Below, piece after piece: positions 1-5,472 of a stretch of 6,188 nt of DNA. The stretch is from the NCBI GenBank assembly GCA_013214425.1, contig JABSPN010000195.1, positions 1 through 6,188 of the forward strand, written 5' to 3'. Both the position numbers and the translations under genes were made by a program. A model generated the notes under the pieces. It was given only the letters and a program-made list of their open reading frames with translations. It was not told the DNA's origin and did not search any database. Every line of letters begins with the position of its first letter. The first letter of the stretch is position 1. Origin of the DNA: Flavobacteriaceae bacterium (GTDB lineage: Bacteria; Bacteroidota; Bacteroidia; Flavobacteriales; Flavobacteriaceae).

Positions 1-539
1 ATTTTATTTTGATCAATTAGTTGATCTTCATCAAGAATTTCTTCATTAATGTGAAGTTTTACTACTTCACAAACAATTAAGTTTCCAGCCCCCCCTTCTT
101 GCCCTAAAGCAATTACTTCATTCACTTTACATTCAAACTGAACTGGACTTTCAGCCACTCTAAATGGCTTTACCTCTTCAGAAGCTAACATAGTCAAACC
201 TGACTTTACAAACTCATTCACTCCTTTAGGGTAAGCTGTGCTACTTAAAGACATTTGTTGTACAATATCATAATTCACTATATTAATCACCACTTCTTTG
301 GTTTCGATACAATTGTCTAAAGTATGTTTGGTTATATTGTCACGAACACTTCGCGCTGGCGAAAAAATCATGATTGGCGGATTCGCACTAAATACATTAA
401 AAAAACTAAAGGGTGCCAAATTAGGATTTCCGTCAGCATCTTTAGTACTGGCAAAAGCAATAGGTCTTGGTGCTACGCTACCTAGCAGATATCCATGAAG
501 TTTCGCTACTGAAATGTCTTTCGGGGAAAGTGTTAACAT
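1..539 (-). CDS. Flavin reductase-like FMN-binding protein (partial, C-terminus outside window)
   Basis: The visible 179 residues begin MLTLSPKDIS and run off the left edge without a stop. The segment GSVAPRPIAFAST (about residues 20-32), followed by NLAPFSFFNVFSANPP (40-55), is the hallmark of the flavin reductase-like split-barrel family, which binds FMN and supplies reduced flavin or acts as a flavoredoxin. A second conserved stretch reads ETKEVVINIV (79-88), then STAYPKGVNEF (100-110). These are seen in sequence; the exact electron acceptor cannot be inferred. Bacteroidota members are usually near 290-300 residues, so roughly 110-120 are missing (from memory of the family). The ATG at 537-539 is chosen because it fits the family N-terminus and lies about 10 nt after the predicted transcription start. 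An in-frame ATG ten codons upstream (567-569) would precede that start. The gene is divergent from the histidine kinase. Confidence 0.88.
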   Translation of the reverse strand, partial: MLTLSPKDISVAKLHGYLLGSVAPRPIAFASTKDADGNPNLAPFSFFNVFSANPPIMIFSPARSVRDNITKHTLDNCIETKEVVINIVNYDIVQQMSLSSTAYPKGVNEFVKSGLTMLASEEVKPFRVAESPVQFECKVNEVIALGQEGGAGNLIVCEVVKLHINEEILDEDQLIDQNK

Positions 540-550
540 GTAAAAAAATT

Positions 551-568
551 TGCTTACAAAAGTAAGCA
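551..568. repeat. Perfect inverted repeat over the -7 box (possible operator)
   Basis: TGCTTAC (551-557), then AAAA, then GTAAGCA (562-568): a perfect 7-bp palindrome with a 4-nt spacer. It contains most of the -7 box of the flavin reductase promoter, so a dimeric regulator bound here would block RNA polymerase. The symmetry is seen directly; an operator role is inference. As RNA it could also form a hairpin, but no U-tract follows on either strand as in a clear terminator. Confidence 0.4.
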
Positions 569-586
569 TAACTTCATAAAAATTAA
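557..586 (-). promoter_or_regulatory. Predicted promoter of the flavin reductase gene
   Basis: On the minus strand TACTTTTG (564 to 557) matches the Bacteroidota -7 consensus TAnnTTTG exactly. The trinucleotide TTA (586 to 584), 19 bp upstream, is one base off the -33 element TTG. Transcription would start near 550 and give a leader of roughly 10 nt before the ATG at 539. The motif match is direct; activity is inferred. Confidence 0.5.
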
Positions 587-625
587 GTGATTTATCCAGA
601 CAATATTATAAAGAGGTTTTTTGTT

Positions 626-697
626 ATGAATAAAAAAGGGATAGCTAATCGCTATCGATTTATTTTTAAATCTTATTTTAGTTCCACAAAACCATAG
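626..697 (+). other. Possible 23-codon leader ORF upstream of the kinase gene
   Basis: An ATG at 626-628 opens a 23-codon frame ending at TAG 695-697, only 6 nt before the TTG start of the kinase gene and in the same frame. The peptide would begin MNKKGIANRYRFIF and is rich in Lys, Arg, Phe and Tyr. It spans the hairpin at 640-656. It could be a leader peptide whose termination helps ribosomes restart at the TTG, or simply chance in AT-rich DNA. There is no independent sign of coding and no clear promoter in front of it. Confidence 0.18.
640..656. terminator. Hairpin flanked by A-run and T-run, terminator-like on both strands
   Basis: GATAGC (640-645) pairs with GCTATC (651-656) around a 5-nt loop. 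An A-run lies to the left (632-637) and a T-rich stretch to the right (659-667). Read on the minus strand, the stem is followed by CC and six Ts, a fair intrinsic terminator. Read on the plus strand it is followed by GATTTATTTTT. Its place between two divergent genes is odd for a terminator. It may insulate the two genes from antisense reads or act as a leader structure for the kinase gene. The stem is short, so this is tentative. Confidence 0.35.
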
Positions 698-703
698 ATC
701 ACT

Positions 704-1867
704 TTGAGGCGTTTTTTTAATAATAGAAATAACTACCGTTGGTTACTAATCGTAATTTCATTTATCATTATTTCTTCCATACTATGGAACACCTACGTTT
801 TTACGCAACATATTAAAGAAGAAGAGCGTTTAAAAATGGAGATTTGGAGTATTGGGTTTGAAGATATTGCCAATAGTAGCGTTGACTTTGAAGCCGACAT
901 TCATCCCTTGTCCTCTTATATCATTGAAACAAATAGTACGATTCCTCTTATTTTGATGAATAGTAGACAGCAAATTGATACGTATAGAAACATTGATGAA
1001 AAGAAAGCCAAGAAAGAAGGCTATCTCGAAAAACTAATCACGCGTTTTGAGAAAGAAAACAAACCTATAGAAATCAATGTTAAGGGTGAACTTTATGGAA
1101 CGGTATACTATGGGAATTCAGATTTAATTACAAAGCTCAAATACTATCCTCTAGCTTTACTTTTAATTATTTTCTTATTTGTAATCATCATTTTCCTTTT
1201 TTATAAATCGTCAAGAATCTCTGCTCAAAACAAGCTTTGGGCTGGTATGGCCAAGGAAACTGCTCATCAGATTGGAACACCTCTTTCTTCCCTAGTAGGT
1301 TGGTTAGAATTGTTAAAGCTTGAAAATGTTGAGGGAAGCACCTTAACTGAAATCGAAAAAGATATTGTACGCCTGCAAACTATAACTGATCGCTTCTCAA
1401 AGATTGGCTCTGTGCCGAATCTGGAAAGATTAAACATCGTCAAAGAAACCAAAGACACCTTTGATTATTTAAGCATCAGACTCTCTAAGCTTATTCAGTT
1501 TAAATTTGAATCTATTGATGAGGATATCCATGTACAGCTTAACAGACAATTGTATAGTTGGACAATAGAAAATCTGGTGAAAAACGCTGTTGATGCTATG
1601 AAGGGTAAGGGCAGCTTAACGATTAGAATAAGCCAGTTAGAAGAAACGGTAAAAATCGATATCACCGATACTGGAAAAGGAATGACCAAAAAGCAATACA
1701 GGAAAGTTTTCGAACCTGGCTTTACGACTAAAAAGAGGGGTTGGGGTCTTGGTTTATCCTTGGCGAAACGAATTATCGAAGATTACCATGATGGCAGAAT
1801 TCGAGTATTCAAATCTGAGATAAACAAAGGAACTACAATGCGAATAAGCTTAAAGACTGAAGCTTAA
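704..1867 (+). CDS. Orphan membrane sensor histidine kinase
   Basis: A 387-residue two-TM sensor kinase. TM1 is about residues 13-30 and TM2 about 147-167, enclosing a periplasmic domain of some 115 residues I cannot assign. The dimerization helix has the H-box ETAHQIGTPLSS with phospho-acceptor His188. The ATPase domain shows the N-box ENLVKNAVDAM (289-299), G1 DTGKGM (322-327), F-box FEPGFTTK (336-343) and G2 GWGLGLSLAKRI (346-357), so all ATP-binding boxes are intact. The residue after His188 is Gln rather than the usual Glu/Asp. The start is TTG at 704: an in-frame stop (695-697) excludes anything further upstream, and the next ATG (residue 44) would delete TM1. There is no response regulator in the window, so the partner is encoded elsewhere. 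The stop overlaps that of the convergent HIT gene by 4 bp. Signal and target are unknown. Confidence 0.9.
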   Translation: MRRFFNNRNNYRWLLIVISFIIISSILWNTYVFTQHIKEEERLKMEIWSIGFEDIANSSVDFEADIHPLSSYIIETNSTIPLILMNSRQQIDTYRNIDEKKAKKEGYLEKLITRFEKENKPIEINVKGELYGTVYYGNSDLITKLKYYPLALLLIIFLFVIIIFLFYKSSRISAQNKLWAGMAKETAHQIGTPLSSLVGWLELLKLENVEGSTLTEIEKDIVRLQTITDRFSKIGSVPNLERLNIVKETKDTFDYLSIRLSKLIQFKFESIDEDIHVQLNRQLYSWTIENLVKNAVDAMKGKGSLTIRISQLEETVKIDITDTGKGMTKKQYRKVFEPGFTTKKRGWGLGLSLAKRIIEDYHDGRIRVFKSEINKGTTMRISLKTEA

Positions 1868-2253
1868 AATTGGGCTGCAATTTTATCGGCTATTTCTTGA
1901 AATACTTCTTTAGTCAAAGATTCTTTTTGAATAAACCTAGCATCTTCCAAAGAGTTTAATGGAATTAAATGTACATGTACATGCGGCACTTCTAATCCGA
2001 TAACCGTCATACCCACACGCTTACAATCTATCACCTTTCTCATAGCCAAGGCTACTTTTCTGGAAAACTTGAACAGCTCTGTATACTCGTCTTCAGCTAA
2101 GTCAAAAAGTTTATTTTCTTCTTTTTTTGGAATACATAGCGTATGTCCTTTAGCATTGGGATTAATGTCTAAAAAAGCTAAAAAGTCATCGGTTTCTGCT
2201 ACTTTATAACAAGGAATTTCTCCATTGATAATTTTAGTAAAAATTGTAGCCAT
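1864..2253 (-). CDS. HIT-family nucleotide hydrolase (Hint-like)
   Basis: A complete 129-residue histidine triad protein. The motif HVHVHLIP lies at residues 91-98; His93, the middle histidine, is the expected nucleophile for cleaving nucleoside phosphoramidates or similar AMP conjugates. The N-terminus, TIFTKIINGEIPCYKVAE, and the segment FLDINPNAKGHTLCIPKK (27-44) are typical of the Hint branch, and the length is normal. It is a cytosolic enzyme whose physiological substrate is not predictable. The ATG (2253-2251) overlaps the greA stop by one base (TAATG), so translation is probably coupled and the gene is expressed from the greA promoter. At the 3' end it shares TTAA (1864-1867) with the kinase gene coming the other way, leaving no room for a terminator between them. 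Confidence 0.94.
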   Translation of the reverse strand: MATIFTKIINGEIPCYKVAETDDFLAFLDINPNAKGHTLCIPKKEENKLFDLAEDEYTELFKFSRKVALAMRKVIDCKRVGMTVIGLEVPHVHVHLIPLNSLEDARFIQKESLTKEVFQEIADKIAAQF

Positions 2254-2729
2254 TAGTTTCTGGTTATTTCAATGATTTCGAATTTCATCACTCCATTAGG
2301 TACTTCTACTTCTGCAATATCACCTACTGCTTTTCCTAACAGACCTTTTCCAATTGGAGAACTCACCGAAATTTTCCCTGTTTTTAAATCAGCTTCACTT
2401 TCTGCAACTAAGGTATATTCCATTTGCATACCATTGGTTTGATTTTTAATCTTAACGGTAGACAATACTAATACTTTAGAAGTATCTAATTGAGATTCGT
2501 CAATTAAACGAGCTCCAGAAAGTGTTTCTTCTAGTTTAGAAATTCTCATTTCTAACATCCCCTGAGCTTCTTTAGCAGCATCATACTCTGCATTTTCAGA
2601 TAAATCTCCTTTATCTCTAGCCTCAGCAATAGCTTGAGAAGCTTTAGGTCTTTCTATATCTTTTAAGTGATTTAATTCGTCTTTAAGTTTTTTTAATCCT
2701 TCTTCCGTGAAATAAGATACTTTACTCAT
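2253..2729 (-). CDS. greA: Transcription elongation factor GreA
   Basis: A 158-residue GreA, the usual length. It binds the secondary channel of RNA polymerase and stimulates cleavage of backtracked RNA. The N-terminal coiled coil (about residues 8-75) has the signature ARDKGDLSENAEYDAAKEAQ (37-56). Asp42 and Glu45 are the tip acidic residues that help place the catalytic metal. The C-terminal FKBP-like domain includes SPIGKGLLGKAVGD (124-137). The frame is open 22 codons further upstream (to 2795), but that extension is not part of the GreA family, runs through the leader hairpin and overlaps the promoter, so the ATG at 2729 is preferred. It is first in a two-gene unit with the HIT gene. A terminator-like hairpin in its leader suggests attenuation. 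Confidence 0.97.
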   Translation of the reverse strand: MSKVSYFTEEGLKKLKDELNHLKDIERPKASQAIAEARDKGDLSENAEYDAAKEAQGMLEMRISKLEETLSGARLIDESQLDTSKVLVLSTVKIKNQTNGMQMEYTLVAESEADLKTGKISVSSPIGKGLLGKAVGDIAEVEVPNGVMKFEIIEITRN

Positions 2730-2750
2730 ATTCTCATCATTTATAAACAC

Positions 2751-2777
2751 AAAAAATCCCATCTTCAAACGGGATTT
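2751..2777 (-). terminator. Terminator-like hairpin in the greA leader (candidate attenuator)
   Basis: Read on the minus strand, AAATCCC (2777-2771) pairs perfectly with GGGATTT (2760-2754). The 10-nt loop can add G-U, U-A and U-G pairs to leave a UGAA tetraloop. The 3' arm runs straight into six Ts in all (2756-2751). It sits downstream of the predicted greA start site and 21 nt upstream of the greA ATG, so it lies inside the leader. The stem is seen directly; premature termination is inferred. It is not a terminator for the plus-strand lipoprotein gene, which starts further right. Confidence 0.5.
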
Positions 2778-2794
2778 GCAACTTAATTGTGACA

Positions 2795-2820
2795 CAAATA
2801 TAAGAAAAATTCAAATACAA
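2795..2820 (-). promoter_or_regulatory. Predicted promoter of greA-HIT
   Basis: On the minus strand TATATTTG (2802 to 2795) fits TAnnTTTG exactly. A TTG (2820 to 2818) lies 15 bp upstream, closer than the usual spacing of about 19, so the -33 assignment is weak. Transcription would begin near 2789 and give a leader of about 60 nt that contains the hairpin at 2751-2777. Confidence 0.45.
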
Positions 2821-2823
2821 CGT

Positions 2824-2831
2824 TATTTTTG
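2824..2831 (+). promoter_or_regulatory. Predicted -7 element of the lipoprotein gene
   Basis: TATTTTTG matches the Bacteroidota -7 consensus TAnnTTTG exactly, 26 bp before the ATG at 2858, which would give a short leader of about 20 nt. No convincing TTG is present at the -33 position. The element lies within a few bases of the -33 side of the divergent greA promoter. Confidence 0.45.
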
Positions 2832-2857
2832 TACCTTGCGATTTCTATATTAAGCTT

Positions 2858-3283
2858 ATGAAAAAGTTACTTTTATTGTTGATTGTTGTTACTTTCTCGT
2901 GTTCAAAAGATGATAATGGGAATGGAAATCCATTTTTACCAAATGTTGCATTTGACACTGGAAATTTAATCAACACTAATTTACCACAGTATTCTAATCT
3001 TCAATTCCCTGGAAATAGTATTGTTGTTTCAGGTTTTGGAGTTCGAGGTTTGCTATTGGCCAATACTGGTAGTGGCGTTATCGCTTTTGAACAAAGTGAT
3101 CCAAACCATGCTCCTAATAATTGCTCTGCTCAATCATTAAATGGGTTGATTTCTACTTGTACTTGTGGTGACGGGAATACTTATAACCTTGCTAACGGGT
3201 TGCAAACAGCCGGAGAAGGAGGTTATCCTTTAAAAGCATACAGAACGGAAACTAGTGGAAATATTATCCGCGTGTTTAACTAA
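2858..3283 (+). CDS. Rieske-like lipoprotein, probably surface-exposed, with degenerate cluster ligands
   Basis: A 141-residue protein with a lipoprotein signal (MKKLLLLLIVVTFSC); the lipidated residue would be Cys15. The residues just after it, SKDDN, resemble the K-D/E-D/E lipoprotein export signal that sends Bacteroidota lipoproteins to the cell surface. The rest resembles a small Rieske-fold protein: DPNHAPNNC (81-89) aligns with the first ligand loop and CTCGDGNTYNL (101-111) with the second. His84 and Cys101 keep ligand positions. The first ligand Cys seems replaced by Asp81 and the second His by Gly104. Cys89 and Cys103 match the disulfide pair of bc1-type Rieske proteins. It therefore probably keeps the fold but not a normal 2Fe-2S centre. 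The fold call comes from motif spacing by eye. The function is unknown. The gene is divergent from greA, and its 3' end overlaps the thi operon end by 8 bp. Confidence 0.8.
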   Translation: MKKLLLLLIVVTFSCSKDDNGNGNPFLPNVAFDTGNLINTNLPQYSNLQFPGNSIVVSGFGVRGLLLANTGSGVIAFEQSDPNHAPNNCSAQSLNGLISTCTCGDGNTYNLANGLQTAGEGGYPLKAYRTETSGNIIRVFN

Positions 3284-4337
3284 TTTGATCTGCAATTCCT
3301 TTATCTAACTGGATCAGATTATTATTGAGTTTTTCACTCAATAAATCAATGGCTTTTTTGCTTCTCATTCCTGATTTGCAATAAACAACTATCGGTTTAT
3401 TGGTTTCTATTTCCTGAAATCTTGTTTCCAATTCATGCAATGGTATATGATATCCTCCTATATGAAATGTTGCCCTTTCTTCGGAAGTTCTAACATCTAA
3501 AAGCTCATATAAATCTTCATGTTCCCTTAGCTCATTATAAGTAATCGTATTAACCTGTGAAATTCCGCAGAAAAAATCGTAATCATCTAATAATGTATTA
3601 ATTGCTAAGGCTTCAGTTTTATTGATGTTGAATTTGTGAATTGCCATAGACAGCGCATCTAACATCAGAAGTTTTCCAGACAAGACTTCTTCTTGTTCTA
3701 AAATAATTTTTAAGGTCTCATTGGCTTGAAAAGACCCTATAATTCCGGGCAAAACCCCTAAAACTCCTATCTCTGAACAGTTCGGCACTTGGTTATCTTT
3801 TGGCGGATTCGGAAATAAACATCGATAGGAAGGACCGTTTTTATAATTGAATACCGAAACTTGCCCTTCGAACTTAAAAATCGATCCAAAAACCAACGGT
3901 TTTCCGGCTATTAATGACGTATCATTCACGAGATATCGTGTCGGAAAATTATCACTACCATCAACAACAATATCATATTGCTTCATGATGTCTAAGGCGT
4001 TGTTCTTGTCTAACCTTTCCTTATATCCAACAAACTGCACAAAGGGGTTTAATTTAGCTAATCTGGAAATTGCCGCATCTACTTTATAAACTCCTATATC
4101 ATTGATTCCGTAGAGTACTTGTCGTTGTAAATTAGATTGATCTACCACATCGTGATCTACAACACCTATTGTTCCCACGCCAGCAGCAGTTAAATACTGT
4201 AATATAGGACAACCTAAACCTCCTGCTCCAATCACTAAAACCTTGGCTTGTTTTAATTTTAATTGCCCTGCTTCACCAACTCCTTCTAGAATTAGATGAC
4301 GATCATATTGCTTGTATTCTTCCTGACTCAGCTTCAT
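3276..4337 (-). CDS. ThiF/MoeB-type E1 adenylyltransferase fused to rhodanese
   Basis: A 353-residue fusion. Residues 1 to about 250 are a MoeB/ThiF E1-like domain: YDRHL with Arg13, the nucleotide loop GAGGLG (37-42), Asp61/Asp63, NLQRQ (69-73), Lys85 and DGSDN with Asp129, all expected for adenylating the C-terminal glycine of a ubiquitin-like sulfur carrier. Cys187 (NCSEIGVLG) matches the ThiF cysteine that bonds to ThiS. Residues about 262-353 are a rhodanese domain with LLDVRTSEE and active-site loop CKSGMRS, catalytic Cys320. Each zinc CxxC pair has lost one member (Ser170/Cys173, Asp254/Cys257). It directly abuts thiH (stop and start touch, no gap), so the likely partner is ThiS in thiazole synthesis. 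A shared role in molybdopterin synthesis, as for MOCS3 or MoeZ, cannot be excluded; thiF is the contextual name. Its stop lies inside the 3' end of the convergent lipoprotein gene. Confidence 0.93.
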   Translation of the reverse strand: MKLSQEEYKQYDRHLILEGVGEAGQLKLKQAKVLVIGAGGLGCPILQYLTAAGVGTIGVVDHDVVDQSNLQRQVLYGINDIGVYKVDAAISRLAKLNPFVQFVGYKERLDKNNALDIMKQYDIVVDGSDNFPTRYLVNDTSLIAGKPLVFGSIFKFEGQVSVFNYKNGPSYRCLFPNPPKDNQVPNCSEIGVLGVLPGIIGSFQANETLKIILEQEEVLSGKLLMLDALSMAIHKFNINKTEALAINTLLDDYDFFCGISQVNTITYNELREHEDLYELLDVRTSEERATFHIGGYHIPLHELETRFQEIETNKPIVVYCKSGMRSKKAIDLLSEKLNNNLIQLDKGIADQIS

Positions 4338-5450
4338 TTATTCCCAATTATTTTCCCAGTCTTTCCAAACGACTTCTAAACCATTGTTTTTAAGCATTTC
4401 GGCAATCTCTTCTGTTGATCTTTCATCGCTAATCTCAAATTGTTCTAAAGACTGAGGCTCAACGGCATACCCGCCTGGATTTGTTTTAGATTCAGCACTA
4501 ATTGATGTAATCCCCAGATTGACAATATTGTTTCTAAAGTTTTCACTTTCTCTGGTAGAAATAGATAGCTCGACATCTTCATCTAACAGCCTAAATGCAC
4601 AAATAAGCTGAACCAAATCAATATCTGTCATTTCGACTTTTGGCTCTAATCCGCCAGAATGAGGTCTAAGCCTTGGGAAAGAGATAGAATATTTAGTTTT
4701 CCAATAGGTTTTTTGAAGGTATTTTAAATGTAGTGCTGTAAAAAAGCTATCGACTCTCCAATCCTCTAATCCAAATAATGCACCTAAACCAATTTTATGA
4801 ACTCCTGCTCTCCCTAAACGATCTGGTGTTTCCAAACGGTAATCGAAATTGGATTTTCTTCCTTTAGGGTGATGTTTTTTATATTCATCTCGATGATAGG
4901 TTTCCTGATAAACCAATACAGCATATAATCCACTTTCAGCCAATCGTTCATATTCCTGCTGATCTAAAGGTTGAACTTCTATCGTGATATTAGAGAACTT
5001 TGAACGTATCAACGCAATAGCGTTTTCTATATAATCGACTCCAACTGTTCTATTGGCTTCTCCTGTAACCAAAAGGATATGGTCATAACCTTTGGATTTA
5101 ATATATTCGACTTCCTTTAAAATCTCATTATCGGTAAGCGTACTCCTTGGAATTTTATTTGTCAAACTAAAACCACAATAGGTACAAATATTCTGACATT
5201 CATTACTCAAATACATGGGAGCATACATCTGAATAGTATTTCCAAATCTCTTTTTGGTTAAACTTCTACTTATCTGCGCCATTTCTTCAAGATAAGGACG
5301 AGCAGCTGGAGAAAGTAACGCTTTAAAATCTTCTAATGTCCTTTTTTCAGAATATAGGGCGTGTAAAACCTCTTGTTCTGTTGTAGACAAAATGCTATTG
5401 AGAGTTTGATCCCAATTGTATTGATCAAATATATTTTTAAAACTATTCAT
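4338..5450 (-). CDS. thiH: 2-iminoacetate synthase ThiH (radical SAM tyrosine lyase)
   Basis: A complete 370-residue radical SAM enzyme, close to the E. coli ThiH length of 377. The cluster motif is CQNICTYC (Cys85, Cys89, Cys92), within NECQNICTYCGF. Downstream, VTGEANRTVGVDYI (128-141), YQETYHRDEYKKHHPKG (181-197), SFPRLRPHSGG (257-267) and STRESENFRNN (298-308) are typical ThiH segments. It cleaves tyrosine to p-cresol and dehydroglycine (2-iminoacetate), which ThiG uses to build the thiazole. Use of ThiH rather than the oxygen-dependent glycine oxidase ThiO means the step depends on S-adenosylmethionine and an electron donor. It lies 22 bp after thiG and its TAA directly abuts the ATG of the ThiF-like gene, so the three are one transcription unit. 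Confidence 0.97.
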   Translation of the reverse strand: MNSFKNIFDQYNWDQTLNSILSTTEQEVLHALYSEKRTLEDFKALLSPAARPYLEEMAQISRSLTKKRFGNTIQMYAPMYLSNECQNICTYCGFSLTNKIPRSTLTDNEILKEVEYIKSKGYDHILLVTGEANRTVGVDYIENAIALIRSKFSNITIEVQPLDQQEYERLAESGLYAVLVYQETYHRDEYKKHHPKGRKSNFDYRLETPDRLGRAGVHKIGLGALFGLEDWRVDSFFTALHLKYLQKTYWKTKYSISFPRLRPHSGGLEPKVEMTDIDLVQLICAFRLLDEDVELSISTRESENFRNNIVNLGITSISAESKTNPGGYAVEPQSLEQFEISDERSTEEIAEMLKNNGLEVVWKDWENNWE

Positions 5451-5472
5451 GGTATCAGGCTTCTTGCATTAA

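Noticed and set aside
11..26. Inverted repeat GATCAA-TTAG-TTGATC
   Set aside because: It is inside the flavin reductase coding sequence (DQLIDQ), short and without a T-run; likely chance.
298..498. 66-codon plus-strand open frame
   Set aside because: It lies opposite the flavin reductase coding sequence, has no family resemblance, and the minus frame gives a clear family protein.
1267..1689. Two minus-strand open frames inside the kinase gene (1267-1458 and 1495-1689)
   Set aside because: They are antisense to the H-box and ATPase regions of the kinase, which is well supported; no start signals or recognisable motifs.
1968..1983. Repeat-like TGTACATGTACATG
   Set aside because: It is explained by the codons of the HIT motif His-Val-His-Val-His, not by a DNA repeat.
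2730..2795. Extended GreA N-terminus starting at 2795
   Set aside because: GreA proteins start at MSKVSYFTEEG; the extra 22 codons would begin at the -7 box and run through a terminator-like hairpin, so this is leader DNA.
3847..4089. 80-codon plus-strand open frame
   Set aside because: It is antisense to the ThiF-like E1 domain and shows no independent coding features.
5451..5472. Possible promoter or terminator between thiG and thiH
   Set aside because: The gap is only 22 bp with no -7 motif or stem; it looks like a plain operon spacer.
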